Shown here: positions 32,620 to 41,517 of the stretch, piece by piece
Layout of the letters: every line of letters starts with the position of its first letter
Numbering within the stretch: position 1 is the stretch's first letter
Source of the DNA: Gaiellasilicea sp963789355
GTDB lineage: Bacteria > Actinomycetota > Thermoleophilia > Gaiellales > Gaiellaceae
Length of the DNA: 64,000 nucleotides
Reading direction: 5' to 3'
NCBI GenBank assembly: GCA_963789355.1
Contig: CAWBKK010000010.1
Span: 372,001 to 436,000 of the forward strand
Notes under the pieces: generated by a model
Databases searched by the model: none
What the model was told of the DNA's origin: nothing
What the model saw: only the letters and a program-made list of their open reading frames with translations
Made by a program: the position numbers and the translations under genes

Positions 32620-34373
32620 CCAACGGGCAGGCGCAACGTAAAGACCGAGCCCTCGCCGGGGGTCGACTCCACGTCGAGCGACCCTCCATGGGCCTCTGCG
32701 AACGAGCGCGAGAGGAAGAGGCCCAGACCGGTCCCCGGCTTCGCCGACCCGCCGGCGCGGCCGAACTTCTCGAAGATCTGAACGTGATGCTCCTCGCTGA
32801 TGCCCGGTCCCGCGTCGCGCACGCGGACGACCACCTGACCGTCGTCGGTTCTAGCGTCTACCTGGACCTCACCGCCCGCGTCGGAGTACTTGATCGCATT
32901 CGAGATCAGGTTGTCCACGAGCTGCCGAAGTCGCTCGGCGTCTCCACGCACGCGGGGCAGGCCGATCGGCAGCTCGGCCGCCAGCCGGACTTCGTCCTGG
33001 CCGATCTCGGCGGCCGCAATCGACTCTCGCAAAACCGCCGTCAGATCGACATCGGCGAAGCGGTATCCGAACGTGCCGGCCTCGATCCGCGAGGTGTCGA
33101 GCACGTCGCCGACGAGCGCCGCGAGGCGGGACGTCTCGTCCGCGATCACGGCGAGGAAGGCCTCGCGCTGCTCCGGACGGAGCTCGCGCCAGCGCGCCTG
33201 CAGCGTCCGCGCCGACCCGATCACCGCGGCCATCGGGCTCCGCAGCTCGTGGGAGACGAGCGAGACGAAGTCGGCGCGGAGGGCAGACAGCCGCCGCAGC
33301 TCTTCCACGGTTGCTCGCTCGGCCTCGTAGGTGCGCAGGTTCTGCACCGTGGTCGCGACCAGGCGGCCGAGCAGCGTCACGAGGGCGAGCTCCTCCCTCC
33401 GGAACGACGACGGCTCCCGACGGGAGAGCGCGAGAGCGCCGATCGAGCGGGTCCCGAGCTGCAGCGGCGCGAGTACCCGCGAGCGCACTCCGAGCGCGAC
33501 CAGCCCGGCTTCCTCCGGGTAGCGCTGCTCGGAGATGTCCTCGCGGTAGATGGTGGCGCCCCCGTCGATCACCTCCTCGAGGATCGACCCCGGGACGGCG
33601 ATCGCGGTACCCGGCTCCAGGTAGTCGTCCGCGCCGAGCCCGGACGTCGCCATCACGCGCGCGCCGCCTCCCTCCACGAGCAGGATCGCCGCGCGGTCGA
33701 AGGGCAGGAGGCTGCGGAGCTCGCGGACGAACGAGGCGAAAGCGTCATCGAGGTCGAGTGACGAGCCGAGCGCGCGCGCCGCACGGCTCGTCGCCTCGAG
33801 CATGTCGACGCGCCTGCCGAGCTCGTCGCGCAGCCGCTCCGCGTCGGCCGCGCGCTCCTTCGTAGCCCGCGCCTGGCTGCGCTCCATGTCCACGAGCCGG
33901 CCGACGACGCCACCGAGCACGAGCGCGACGAACAGCCGCAGGAGGAGCGAGTCCCCCTGGACGGCGTGGCCGAACTCGCGCTCGCGCCACACCTCTGCGG
34001 CGACGACCGGCGGCAACGTCAGGACCGCGGCGATCAGGCCGCCGCGGAGCCGGAAGAAGAGCGCGGCCTCCATGACGACGAGGTAGAACAGCGAGCGAAG
34101 GGGCTGGCCGGCCTCCCACGTGTATGCGAGAACGAGCCCCGACACCAGCGCCGCATCGGCGAGGATGTTGAGGAGCGCGAGGTACCGGACCTTGCTGCGC
34201 CAAATACGGACGAGCACGAGCAGAACGACCGCGGCCAGCACCTGCGCTCCGAGCAGCGACCAGGCGAATGCCTCGTAGCCGTCGGGGAAGTTGTCACGCT
34301 CGACCAGCAAGAGCGCCAGCGCGAAGGGGACGAGCGCGAGCCGGACGACGGCAAGGATGCGGATCAGCTTCAC
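32616..34373 (-). CDS. GAF-domain sensor histidine kinase
   Basis: 585 residues. About six membrane segments in the first 170 residues, a linker helix, a GAF domain at about 190-335 (LDLDDAFASFVRELRSLLPFD, RSIGALALSRR), HisKA with LVSHELRSPMAAVIG, then HATPase with NLISNAIKYSD, DAGPGIS, IFEKFGRAG and GTGLGLFLSRSF. Complete catalytic set. No response regulator nearby, so it is an orphan. GTG start at 34373 overlaps the queG stop by GTGA; the frame extends upstream into queG without similarity. Confidence 0.92.
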   Translation of the reverse strand: MKLIRILAVVRLALVPFALALLLVERDNFPDGYEAFAWSLLGAQVLAAVVLLVLVRIWRSKVRYLALLNILADAALVSGLVLAYTWEAGQPLRSLFYLVVMEAALFFRLRGGLIAAVLTLPPVVAAEVWREREFGHAVQGDSLLLRLFVALVLGGVVGRLVDMERSQARATKERAADAERLRDELGRRVDMLEATSRAARALGSSLDLDDAFASFVRELRSLLPFDRAAILLVEGGGARVMATSGLGADDYLEPGTAIAVPGSILEEVIDGGATIYREDISEQRYPEEAGLVALGVRSRVLAPLQLGTRSIGALALSRREPSSFRREELALVTLLGRLVATTVQNLRTYEAERATVEELRRLSALRADFVSLVSHELRSPMAAVIGSARTLQARWRELRPEQREAFLAVIADETSRLAALVGDVLDTSRIEAGTFGYRFADVDLTAVLRESIAAAEIGQDEVRLAAELPIGLPRVRGDAERLRQLVDNLISNAIKYSDAGGEVQVDARTDDGQVVVRVRDAGPGISEEHHVQIFEKFGRAGGSAKPGTGLGLFLSRSFAEAHGGSLDVESTPGEGSVFTLRLPVG

Positions 34374-35377
34374 GCGGTGCCTCGCCCGTCGATCTGCGCG
34401 AGCGCCCACTCGGCATGGTGCCGCAGAAGCACGTCCTCGCCCCCGGCAAAGTGGGCGACGGCGCCGCGCTCAGCCGCGCCGCCGACGTTTCCGGCCGCGA
34501 CGAGCGCGTTACGCCGCAGCCAGCGCGGGTCGTTCCGCGGCACGTAGAGACGGTCGTAGCGCGCGACGAGGTCGTCCCCGTCGGCCGTGAGCCAGTCGAG
34601 GAGCGAGACGGCGGGCTCCGCCTCGGCCGGCGGGCTCACTCCCGCGCGCCGCTTCTCGACGCCGCGGTTCCAGGGGCACACGTCCTGGCAGATGTCGCAC
34701 CCGTAGACGAACGCACCGAGCTCGGCCCGGTAGGCCTCGGGGATCGCGGCGGGAGCCTGAGTCCAGTAGGAGAGACACCGCGTCGAGTCGAGCGTGCCCG
34801 GCTCGTCGAGCGCGCCGGTCGGGCAGGCGTCGATGCAGAGCGTGCACGACCCGCAGCCGGCGTTCAAAGGCTCTGACCGCTCGAGGTCGCGGTCGGTGAC
34901 GAGCGTGCCGAGCACGACCCAGGAGCCGTGGCGCCGGGTGATCGCGAGCGTGTTCTTCCCGTAGAACGCGACGCCCGCGCGCACGGCCCCCTCGCGGTCG
35001 ACGTGGTCGTTCTCGTCCACGAGCACGCGATACGAGCCACCGAGGCGGCGGCCGAGCGCGTCGAGCTTCTCGCGGAGCTCGCCGTAGCGATCGGCCCAGG
35101 TGTAGCGCGCCAGGCGCCCCTCCCCCGGTCGCCCGCCGTCTTCCTCCGCGTAGTAGCAGAGGGCGGCCGAGATCACGGTGCGCGCGCCGGTGACGAGTTG
35201 CTCCGGGTGACAGGAGACCTCGGGCCGCCGCGTGGTGAAGCCCATCGTCGCGAAGAGGCCGCGCTGCTTGCGCTCGCGGATGTGCCGCTCCGTCTCCTCG
35301 TAGGGCTCGGCCGGAGCGGCGCCGATCGCGTCGAGGCCGAGCTCCTCGCCCATCCGGGTCAGCTCGGCTGTCGTCAT
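34370..35377 (-). CDS. queG: Epoxyqueuosine reductase QueG
   Basis: 335 residues, cobalamin- and iron-sulfur-dependent enzyme converting epoxyqueuosine to queuosine in tRNA. Two 4Fe-4S motifs are visible: CGSCTLCIDACPTGA and CLSYW with YGCDICQDVCPWN. A C-terminal helical repeat domain follows. It completes the queuosine pathway begun by queA and tgt at 17.5-19.6 kb. ATG at 35377 with CACAAT (minus strand, 35384-35389) six bases upstream; only 15 bases separate it from the divergent oxidoreductase start. Confidence 0.95.
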   Translation of the reverse strand: MTTAELTRMGEELGLDAIGAAPAEPYEETERHIRERKQRGLFATMGFTTRRPEVSCHPEQLVTGARTVISAALCYYAEEDGGRPGEGRLARYTWADRYGELREKLDALGRRLGGSYRVLVDENDHVDREGAVRAGVAFYGKNTLAITRRHGSWVVLGTLVTDRDLERSEPLNAGCGSCTLCIDACPTGALDEPGTLDSTRCLSYWTQAPAAIPEAYRAELGAFVYGCDICQDVCPWNRGVEKRRAGVSPPAEAEPAVSLLDWLTADGDDLVARYDRLYVPRNDPRWLRRNALVAAGNVGGAAERGAVAHFAGGEDVLLRHHAEWALAQIDGRGTA

Positions 35378-35392
35378 GACAGGATTGTGCCC

Positions 35393-36340
35393 GTGAAGGC
35401 GGTTCGGATCCACGAAGACGGCGGCCCGGAGGTGCTTCGGTACGAGGACGTTGCCGACCCGGCGGCAGGGGCGGGCGAGGTGTTGATCTCCCTGCGGGCG
35501 GCCTCGCTCAACCACCTCGACCTGTGGGTGCGGAAGGGACTTCCGTCCGTCCCGAAGCCGCGGATTCTCGGCGCCGACGGGGCGGGGATCCGAGTCGACA
35601 CCGGCGAGCGCGTCGTGATCAACCCGGGCCTCGAGCATGGGCAGGCGATCACGGTGATCGGCGAGCACACCGACGGCACCCATGCCGAGCTGATCGCGGT
35701 TCCGGAGACCAACGTCTTTCCCCTCGACGACGCACTCTCGTTCGAGACCGCGGCAGCGTTCCCGCTCGTCTACGAGACCGCGTTCCGGATGCTCGTGACG
35801 AAAGCGCGCCTGCAGGCGGGCGAGTGGGTGCTGATCTGGGGGATCGGCGGTGGCGTCGCGACGGCGGCGTTCGAGATCGCGCGGGCGATCGGAGCCAAGA
35901 CGCTGGTGACGTCGGGCTCGGACGCGAAGCTGGAGCGGGCCCGCGAATGGGGAGCCGATCTCGCCGTGCCGCATGCCGGCGCCGCAACCGCGGCGAAGGA
36001 GATCGGCGGCGTCGACCTCGTCGTCGAGACGGTCGGCGAAGCAACCTGGAAGGACTCGCTCGGTGCGGTCAAACCTGGCGGCCGCGTCACCGTCTGCGGT
36101 GCCACGAGCGGCCCGAACCCGCCGGCGCAGCTCCACCGCTTCTGGTGGAAGCAGCTGACCGTCTACGGCTCGACGATGGGGACGCGCGACGACTTCCTCG
36201 GCGCGTACGAGCTCGTCCGCTCCGGCAGGGCGCGCGTGCACGTCGACTCGACGTTCCCGCTCTCGGAGACCAGAGCCGCGCACGAGCGTCTCGAACGCGG
36301 CGAGCAGCTCGGCAAGATCGTGCTGACGATCCCAGGTTGA
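35393..36340 (+). CDS. Zinc-independent MDR alcohol dehydrogenase / quinone oxidoreductase
   Basis: 315 residues of the medium-chain dehydrogenase superfamily. GroES-like N-terminus (VKAVRIHEDGGPEVLRYEDV), SLNHLDLWVRKG, and Rossmann motif VLIWGIGGGVATAAFEIARA. The usual structural-zinc Cys cluster is missing, as in quinone oxidoreductases. Substrate unknown. GTG at 35393 is preferred; GTG 35387 two codons earlier is possible. Divergent from queG. Confidence 0.9.
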   Translation: MKAVRIHEDGGPEVLRYEDVADPAAGAGEVLISLRAASLNHLDLWVRKGLPSVPKPRILGADGAGIRVDTGERVVINPGLEHGQAITVIGEHTDGTHAELIAVPETNVFPLDDALSFETAAAFPLVYETAFRMLVTKARLQAGEWVLIWGIGGGVATAAFEIARAIGAKTLVTSGSDAKLERAREWGADLAVPHAGAATAAKEIGGVDLVVETVGEATWKDSLGAVKPGGRVTVCGATSGPNPPAQLHRFWWKQLTVYGSTMGTRDDFLGAYELVRSGRARVHVDSTFPLSETRAAHERLERGEQLGKIVLTIPG

Positions 36341-36352
36341 AGGGCGTCGGCG

Positions 36353-37150
36353 TCAGCCGGCGAGGCTGTGCAGGTCGTGCCGGCGCGGTTCGCGTAGCAC
36401 CCGTCGCGCATAGAGCCGCTCGTCGGCGGCGCGATAGAGCGTCAGGGCGTTCTTCCCCTCGCGCGGATACGCGGACCACCCGAACGTGACGGACGAGCCG
36501 GCTTCGCACAGGTTCCGCTCGAGCCAGGCTGCGAGCTGGGCGGCCTGCTCGACGGACTCACACGGCTTCAGCACCGCGAACTCCTCTGCTCCGACACGCG
36601 CCACATCGGCGTCCGGGCCGAGCACCCCGGAGAGCGCCTCCGACACGCGAAGGAGCGAGCTGTCCCGATCCTCGTCGAAGCGAACGGTGTCGAGGTCACC
36701 GACGAGCAAGGCGAACGGATGCTCGGCCGCCAGGCGACGGTCGATCGCGAGCTCGAACGCTCGCGTGTTCGGCAGGCCCGTCACGAGATCGCGCTGCGCC
36801 AGGATCTGCAGCTCCTCGTTCGCCTGACGGTAGTGCGCCGCGAACCACCCGAGCAGCGTCCCGATCGCGACGTAGTTGACGAGCCTGATCGGCGTCGAGA
36901 TCGTGAAGATCTCGCTCGTCGGGAGCGAATGGTTGAGAACGACCCCCGTCGTGTAGAGCGCCGTCGCGAAGACCCCGCCCGCCGCGCCGACCACGGGACC
37001 GAGAGCGAGCGCGAGCAGCGCGATCGCCAGGTAGTAGAAGTGCGCGATTCCCAGCCCATCCCGCTCGAGCAGGAGAAACGCGACGAAGACGCAGCAGTAG
37101 GTCGCCGCCGCTGTCGCCACGAAGAGCCGCCTGATGTGCGCCGCAAGCAC
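36353..37150 (-). CDS. Membrane GGDEF-like protein with altered signature
   Basis: 265 residues. About four membrane segments in residues 8-105, then a GGDEF-like domain: RDLVTGLPNTRAFELAIDRR (120-139) matches the family start, but the signature is RVGAEEF at 185-191 instead of RxGGDEF and the DLDxFKxINDxxGH block is DLDTVRFDEDRDSS. The domain is therefore probably a weak or inactive diguanylate cyclase. GTG start at 37150 with CAGATT six bases upstream. Divergent from a secreted-protein gene with a structured leader. Confidence 0.82.
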   Translation of the reverse strand: MLAAHIRRLFVATAAATYCCVFVAFLLLERDGLGIAHFYYLAIALLALALGPVVGAAGGVFATALYTTGVVLNHSLPTSEIFTISTPIRLVNYVAIGTLLGWFAAHYRQANEELQILAQRDLVTGLPNTRAFELAIDRRLAAEHPFALLVGDLDTVRFDEDRDSSLLRVSEALSGVLGPDADVARVGAEEFAVLKPCESVEQAAQLAAWLERNLCEAGSSVTFGWSAYPREGKNALTLYRAADERLYARRVLREPRRHDLHSLAG

Positions 37151-37173
37151 CGTCGCAATCTGGTCGCTGCACG

Positions 37174-37253
37174 CTCCACCGGCGTCACCCGATGGAGTGA
37201 TCCGGCCCGAAGCAAAGCCTCGTTCGAGGGATCGAGCCGCCAGCGGCGACTCG
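37174..37253 (+). ncRNA. Possible structured leader / riboswitch-like element
   Basis: Consecutive helices upstream of the gene at 37304: CTCCA/TGGAG (37174-37178 with 37193-37197), an unpaired GCAAAGCC (37212-37219), CCTC-GTTC-GAGG (37218-37229) and a stem CGAGCCGCC-AGC-GGCGACTCG (37233-37253, one mismatch). GCAAAGCC and the following AGCGGCGACTCGCCGA recall parts of the cyclic di-GMP-I (GEMM) core, but the first GCAAACC/GNRA hairpin is not convincing. Low confidence. Confidence 0.25.
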
Positions 37254-37303
37254 CCGACGTCTCGACTGCCGCCGCAAATCGCCTCACACTCCGAGGGGGA
37301 GTC

Positions 37304-38044
37304 ATGTCGAGAAACATCTTCGCGCGTGCGCAGCTAGCGCTCGCGATCGCCGCCGTACTCTCGCTCTCCGGTGCCTGGAGCGGCACCGCCGGAGCAGAAG
37401 ACGCGCCCGCCACGTTCACGTTGGTCGGGCCAACTGCCGGCGAGACCGTTGTCATAAAGCCGTACGGAGACATCACCTTTCGCTGGAAGGTCGGCTGGCC
37501 GACCGCCCCCACCGGAACGGTCATCTACAAGTGGCAGCTGGCGACCGATCCTGGTTTCAACCAGATCGCCAGCACCGAGAATCACGCCTGCACGCCTCAG
37601 CAGGGAGCCGGCTGCTGGACGAGCTTCACCCCCAACCGCGTCTACGAGCCACTCGGCAAGACCTGGTACTGGCGCGTCGCCGTAGCCGGCGGCGCGACAA
37701 GTGCGACCGGGTCGTTCAAGGTGCAGCTGCTTCGCGACACTGTCCGGCCACGCGTACGAGCCATGAGCACCACCCTCTTCCGCGGGCGCGTTGCTCTCTT
37801 CACGGCTCGCATGACCGACGACCGCGGCGAGGTCCGCTTCCGCGCCACCCTGAGCCGTGGAGGCAGAACGGTGCTCACCGGTTCCTACCCCTTCACGGCC
37901 CTGGCCTGGAACCGTCCCTACGTCTTCGAGTCCCGCCAGGCGCTCTCGCGCAGACTGCCCGCCGGGGCCTACTCCTTCTGCGTCCAGGTCTGGGATCACG
38001 ACGGCAACACCGCAAAACACTGCGCCACCTCCCACGTCCGCTGA
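37304..38044 (+). CDS. Secreted Ig/fibronectin-like domain protein
   Basis: 246 residues. Signal peptide at about 1-31 (FARAQLALAIAAVLSLSGAWSGTAGAED). Mature part begins FTLVGPTAGETVVIKPYGDITFRW, resembling extracellular Ig/Fn3 domains, with a Cys pair (HACTPQQGAGCW) and a second beta-sandwich-like half (RVRAMSTTLFRGRVALFTARMTDD). No catalytic motif. The ATG at 37304 has GAGGGGGAG as ribosome binding site, in contrast to the leaderless genes around it. Function unknown. Confidence 0.78.
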   Translation: MSRNIFARAQLALAIAAVLSLSGAWSGTAGAEDAPATFTLVGPTAGETVVIKPYGDITFRWKVGWPTAPTGTVIYKWQLATDPGFNQIASTENHACTPQQGAGCWTSFTPNRVYEPLGKTWYWRVAVAGGATSATGSFKVQLLRDTVRPRVRAMSTTLFRGRVALFTARMTDDRGEVRFRATLSRGGRTVLTGSYPFTALAWNRPYVFESRQALSRRLPAGAYSFCVQVWDHDGNTAKHCATSHVR

Positions 38045-38060
38045 TCTGCCGCCGGCGCGG

Positions 38061-38360
38061 CTAACCGAAGCCGAGAATGAACTTGGCGTCGTCGGACATC
38101 TTGTCCGGCGACCAGGGCGGGTCGAACGTGAGCTCGACCTCCACCTCGTCCACGCCTTCGACCCCAGCGGCGGCCTCGTGGATCGAGTCCTGGATCATCT
38201 GCCCGGCGGGACAGCCCATCGAGGTGAGCGTGTGGATCACCTTCACCTTGGGGCCGTCGATCTCGACGTCGTAGAAGAGGCCGAGCTCGACGATGTCCAT
38301 CCCGAGCTCGGGATCCTCGACGGTGTGCAGCGCATTGACGATCTCTTCGCGGTCGACCAC
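38061..38360 (-). CDS. MIP18/SufT-like iron-sulfur assembly protein
   Basis: 99 residues of the DUF59/MIP18 family: VNALHTVEDPELGMDIVELGLFYDV-type N-terminus, VKVIHTLTSMGCPAGQMI containing the conserved Cys, and a C-terminal FDPPWSPDKMS. Family members help iron-sulfur cluster maturation. Last gene of the operon that starts at 42329, ten bases after glpX. GTG start. In this setting it may serve an Fe-S enzyme of the same pathway, which is inference. Confidence 0.85.
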   Translation of the reverse strand: MVDREEIVNALHTVEDPELGMDIVELGLFYDVEIDGPKVKVIHTLTSMGCPAGQMIQDSIHEAAAGVEGVDEVEVELTFDPPWSPDKMSDDAKFILGFG

Positions 38361-38370
38361 GGGAGACAGG

Positions 38371-39345
38371 CTACCCGAGGAGCCTCACTTCCTCTTTCCG
38401 TTCGCGGGCGAAGAAGTGGATGCTCTCCGTGAAACGCACCCAGTTGCAGCGCATGCACAGCACGAGCGAGTGGGTGCGGGCGCTGTCGGTGAGGAAGCGG
38501 ACGCCGCGGAGGAGATCGCCGTTCGAAACCCCGGTCGCGACGACGATCACGTCGCCCGGCGCAAGATCCTCGGAGGTGAAGACGCGGTTGACGTCCTCGA
38601 TCCCGTGCAGGGTCGCCTCCTCGATCTCGGCTCGCGTCGTCGGCCAGAGCTGCGCCTGGAGCTCGCCGCCGAGGCAGCGCAGGGCCGCGGCGGAGAGGAC
38701 GGCCTGGCGGGTGCCGCCGATCCCGACGGCGAGGTGGTCGTTCGTGCCGCGGATCGCGGCGGAGATCGACGCGGTCACGTCGCCGTCCTGAATCAGCTTG
38801 ATTCGCGCGCCGGAGCTCCGGATCTCCTCGATCAGGTCGTGGTGACGCGGCCGGTCGAGCACGAGGGCCGTGATGTCGTTGGCGTTCCGGCCGAAGGCCT
38901 GGGCCACCGCCGCAACGTTCTGGGCCATCGGCTTCGTCAGGTCGATGGTGTCGCGGGCACGCGGCCCGACCGCCATCCGGCGCATGTACATGTCTGGCAG
39001 GCGCAGCAGCGAGCCGGGTGGCCCGAGCGCGAGCATCGACATCGCCCCGGTGCCGCCGCGGGCGACGACACCGCGGCCCTCGAGCGGATCGACCGCGAGG
39101 TCGAACGCTTCGCCGCCCGCGCCGACGGCGGACCCCATCGTCAGCACGTCGCCGTCGTCGGGACCGATGACGACGGTCCCGCTGATCGGCAGCTCGGTCA
39201 GGCCCGCGAGCATCGCCACCTCGGCCGCCTCCTCTGCCGCGTCCTGGTCGTCGCGACCGAGCCAGCGCGCTGCGGCGAGCGCCGCCCACTCGGTCGAGCG
39301 CGCGAAGAGAGCGCAGGGACAGGTGGCGAGTGGCGCGCCGCTCAC
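38371..39345 (-). CDS. glpX: Fructose-1,6-bisphosphatase class II (GlpX)
   Basis: 324 residues, the usual size. Hydrolyses fructose 1,6-bisphosphate in gluconeogenesis using Mg or Mn. Family motifs: DQDAAEEAAEVAM, IGPDDGDVLTMGS, DLAVDPLEGRGVVARG, LDRPRHHDLIEEIR, GGTRQAVLSAAALRCLGGELQAQ. Metal-binding acidic residues are in place. GTG start at 39345, seven bases after the 2-phosphoglycerate kinase gene. C-terminal tail contains CMRCNW, unusual for the family. Confidence 0.95.
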   Translation of the reverse strand: MSGAPLATCPCALFARSTEWAALAAARWLGRDDQDAAEEAAEVAMLAGLTELPISGTVVIGPDDGDVLTMGSAVGAGGEAFDLAVDPLEGRGVVARGGTGAMSMLALGPPGSLLRLPDMYMRRMAVGPRARDTIDLTKPMAQNVAAVAQAFGRNANDITALVLDRPRHHDLIEEIRSSGARIKLIQDGDVTASISAAIRGTNDHLAVGIGGTRQAVLSAAALRCLGGELQAQLWPTTRAEIEEATLHGIEDVNRVFTSEDLAPGDVIVVATGVSNGDLLRGVRFLTDSARTHSLVLCMRCNWVRFTESIHFFARERKEEVRLLG

Positions 39346-39352
39346 GGCAGGA

Positions 39353-40273
39353 TCATCCCGGACCCGCTCGCGCGGCGCGCTCGGCCCGCTCGAGCACCAG
39401 GTTCATGACGACGCCGATCGCATCGGTCTGCGATTCGTTCTCGATCACGGGGACATCGTTGCGTGCCGCACGCTCGACCACGTACTCCTGGATCATCCGG
39501 ATCTCGGGCATCCCCGCGATGTAGCGATCGACCGGGCGAACGCCGTCCGAGGCCGCGTCGCGGATCCAGAAGTGCGTCTTGTGGATCTCCTCGTTGTGGA
39601 TCGCGAGCACGCATTGAACGACGAGCGCGCCGCGCAATTCGGTCGTGATCATCCCCGGGACCAGATGGACGCCCTCGAGCACCATCGACCAGCCCTCGTC
39701 GAGCGCGCGCTGGATCGCCGCCTCGACGCCCGTGAGCACGTTCCGCGTCTGATCGAGGAAGCCGAGGAGGGCGGCGTCACCCGACTCCTCCTCCTCGGCC
39801 TTCGACAGGCCGAGCCCGGCCTCGAAGCTCGAGTAGTGGATCGACGGCATGAACTCCTTGGCAAAGAAGGCACGCATCGTCTGACGGACGAAGTCGGTGG
39901 AGGTGACGCGCGTGATTCCCAGGCGGTAGGCGACTTCCGTGGCGACGGTCGACTTGCCGGTTCCGGTCCCGCCGCCGACGAGCAGGATCACGGGCAGGTC
40001 GAGCTCCTGGAGATCGCGGAAGCGGCGGAGCTGGCGAACGGCACGCGGGCCCCGCTCGGCGCCGAGGTAGTCGGTCGCGAGCTCGCGGAGGCGCTCGAGG
40101 TCGACGGACACCTCGCTCCGCTCGGCGAGGTCGGACTCCGTCCGGCGCGCGAGCTCGTAGGCCTCGTCCTCCTTCAGCCCGATCGCTGTCAGCGCCCTCG
40201 CCATCAGCCCTTTCGAGTACGGCGAGTCGGCGCTGCCGAGGAAGTTGCGCTCGCCCTTCCGCCTCTCGCTCAT
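39353..40273 (-). CDS. 2-phosphoglycerate kinase-like protein
   Basis: 306 residues: an ATP-cone-like N-terminal domain (SPYSKGLMARALTAIGLKED, 17-36) and a P-loop kinase domain with GGTGTGKST at 101-109. Similar to archaeal 2-phosphoglycerate kinase, which makes 2,3-diphosphoglycerate from 2-phosphoglycerate, the first step to cyclic 2,3-diphosphoglycerate. The next step enzyme is encoded immediately upstream with an ATGA overlap, which strongly supports this role over a generic kinase. Confidence 0.88.
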   Translation of the reverse strand: MSERRKGERNFLGSADSPYSKGLMARALTAIGLKEDEAYELARRTESDLAERSEVSVDLERLRELATDYLGAERGPRAVRQLRRFRDLQELDLPVILLVGGGTGTGKSTVATEVAYRLGITRVTSTDFVRQTMRAFFAKEFMPSIHYSSFEAGLGLSKAEEEESGDAALLGFLDQTRNVLTGVEAAIQRALDEGWSMVLEGVHLVPGMITTELRGALVVQCVLAIHNEEIHKTHFWIRDAASDGVRPVDRYIAGMPEIRMIQEYVVERAARNDVPVIENESQTDAIGVVMNLVLERAERAARAGPG

Positions 40274-41517
40274 GCTCCCGCCTCCGCCGCCAGGCGGAGC
40301 AGCTCCTCGTCGAGATCCTGGCCGTCCGCCGTCAGCACGTCGCTCCCTGCGAGCACGACCTCCACCCCGCGCTCGCTCGCCGCTTCCGCGACGACGTCGA
40401 TCGCGGCCGCCTTCAGCTCGACGAGGTAGACGTCTGCGTCAACGGTCTCGAGCTCGGTCCGCAACGTCGCGCGATCGGCGAGCGCCCCGGAGACGTGGAC
40501 GACGTCGGCGCCGTACTCGTCGGCCAGGTGGGCGGCGAAGAGCTCGTGCGCCGTCGCCGGCGCGGTCGAGAAGAAGGCCACCTTCCGGCCCTCGACGTCC
40601 CCGGCCGGGCGCGGACGCAGCGTCGTCGGGATCACCGTCGGGGCGAGCGTGAGCGCACGGCCGTGGAGCTCCTCCCAGCCCGTCCCCCGCTCGGCCATGG
40701 TCAGGATCACGAGGTCGGAGACGAGGTGCCGGTACTCATTCAGGTAGCCGGTCGCGACGTCCGGATCGGTCGCGGCGTTGACGACGAGGATCCGCCGCGC
40801 CGTCTCGACCGGCGGGATCGCGGCGCCGCTGCCGTCGAAGAGGACGAGGTCGGGCTCGAGCTCGACCGCCACCTGCGCCCCCTCGCTGACGTTCGAGACC
40901 GCGACCGAGCCGGCGAGCCCGCCGCCGCAGCGCCGGCAGCCGACGGTGGGGACGCCCGCGAGGGCTGCCGTCTCGAGGTAGTCGGAGGCGGCGTGGCGGC
41001 CGCTCCGCGACAACGCGAGCAGCGCGTCGATGTCGGGCGCGACCTCCGCGACCTCCGGCTCCGGTGGGCCGCCCCGCCCCATCGCGACGACCACGACGCT
41101 GCGTTCGCGGGCGTAGAGGCGGGCCGCGTGGGCGGTGATCGCGGTCTTGCCGACGCGCTTGCCGGTGCCGATGATTCCGATCGACGGCAGTGGGAACGGC
41201 TGCAGCTCGGGTGGGTCGAAGCGAAAGTCGGCGCCGACGTACGGCAGGCCCGCCGCGAGCACGCGGCTCGCGAGCCGAAACCGCTCCCTCGGGCCGAGCA
41301 CGGGCTCGTCCGAGAGGTCGACGACGACCTCTGGCCCGAGGTCGTTGAGCGCGACCTCCAGGTCGGCCTCGACGGCGACGCCGTAGTCGGCGTCGTCACG
41401 CAGCTTCTCGGTCCCGCCGACGACGTGCGCCGCGACGAACTCGTACGGCAGCTCCTCGAGAGCGGCCTTGACCACCGGCGCATAGTGCTCGCCGTCGATG
41501 AGGGCCAAGGCGCGCAT
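40270..41517 (-). CDS. Cyclic 2,3-diphosphoglycerate synthetase
   Basis: 415 residues. N-terminal domain (RALALIDGEHYAPVVKAALEE), then P-loop GTGKRVGKT at 117-125 and a GTPase-like fold, a Cys pair GCRRCGGG, and a long C-terminal domain. This matches the archaeal synthetase that closes the intramolecular phosphoanhydride of cyclic 2,3-diphosphoglycerate using ATP. ATG 41517 shares a base with the upstream phosphoesterase stop (TGATG); GTG at 41520 is an alternative. Confidence 0.9.
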   Translation of the reverse strand: MRALALIDGEHYAPVVKAALEELPYEFVAAHVVGGTEKLRDDADYGVAVEADLEVALNDLGPEVVVDLSDEPVLGPRERFRLASRVLAAGLPYVGADFRFDPPELQPFPLPSIGIIGTGKRVGKTAITAHAARLYARERSVVVVAMGRGGPPEPEVAEVAPDIDALLALSRSGRHAASDYLETAALAGVPTVGCRRCGGGLAGSVAVSNVSEGAQVAVELEPDLVLFDGSGAAIPPVETARRILVVNAATDPDVATGYLNEYRHLVSDLVILTMAERGTGWEELHGRALTLAPTVIPTTLRPRPAGDVEGRKVAFFSTAPATAHELFAAHLADEYGADVVHVSGALADRATLRTELETVDADVYLVELKAAAIDVVAEAASERGVEVVLAGSDVLTADGQDLDEELLRLAAEAGA

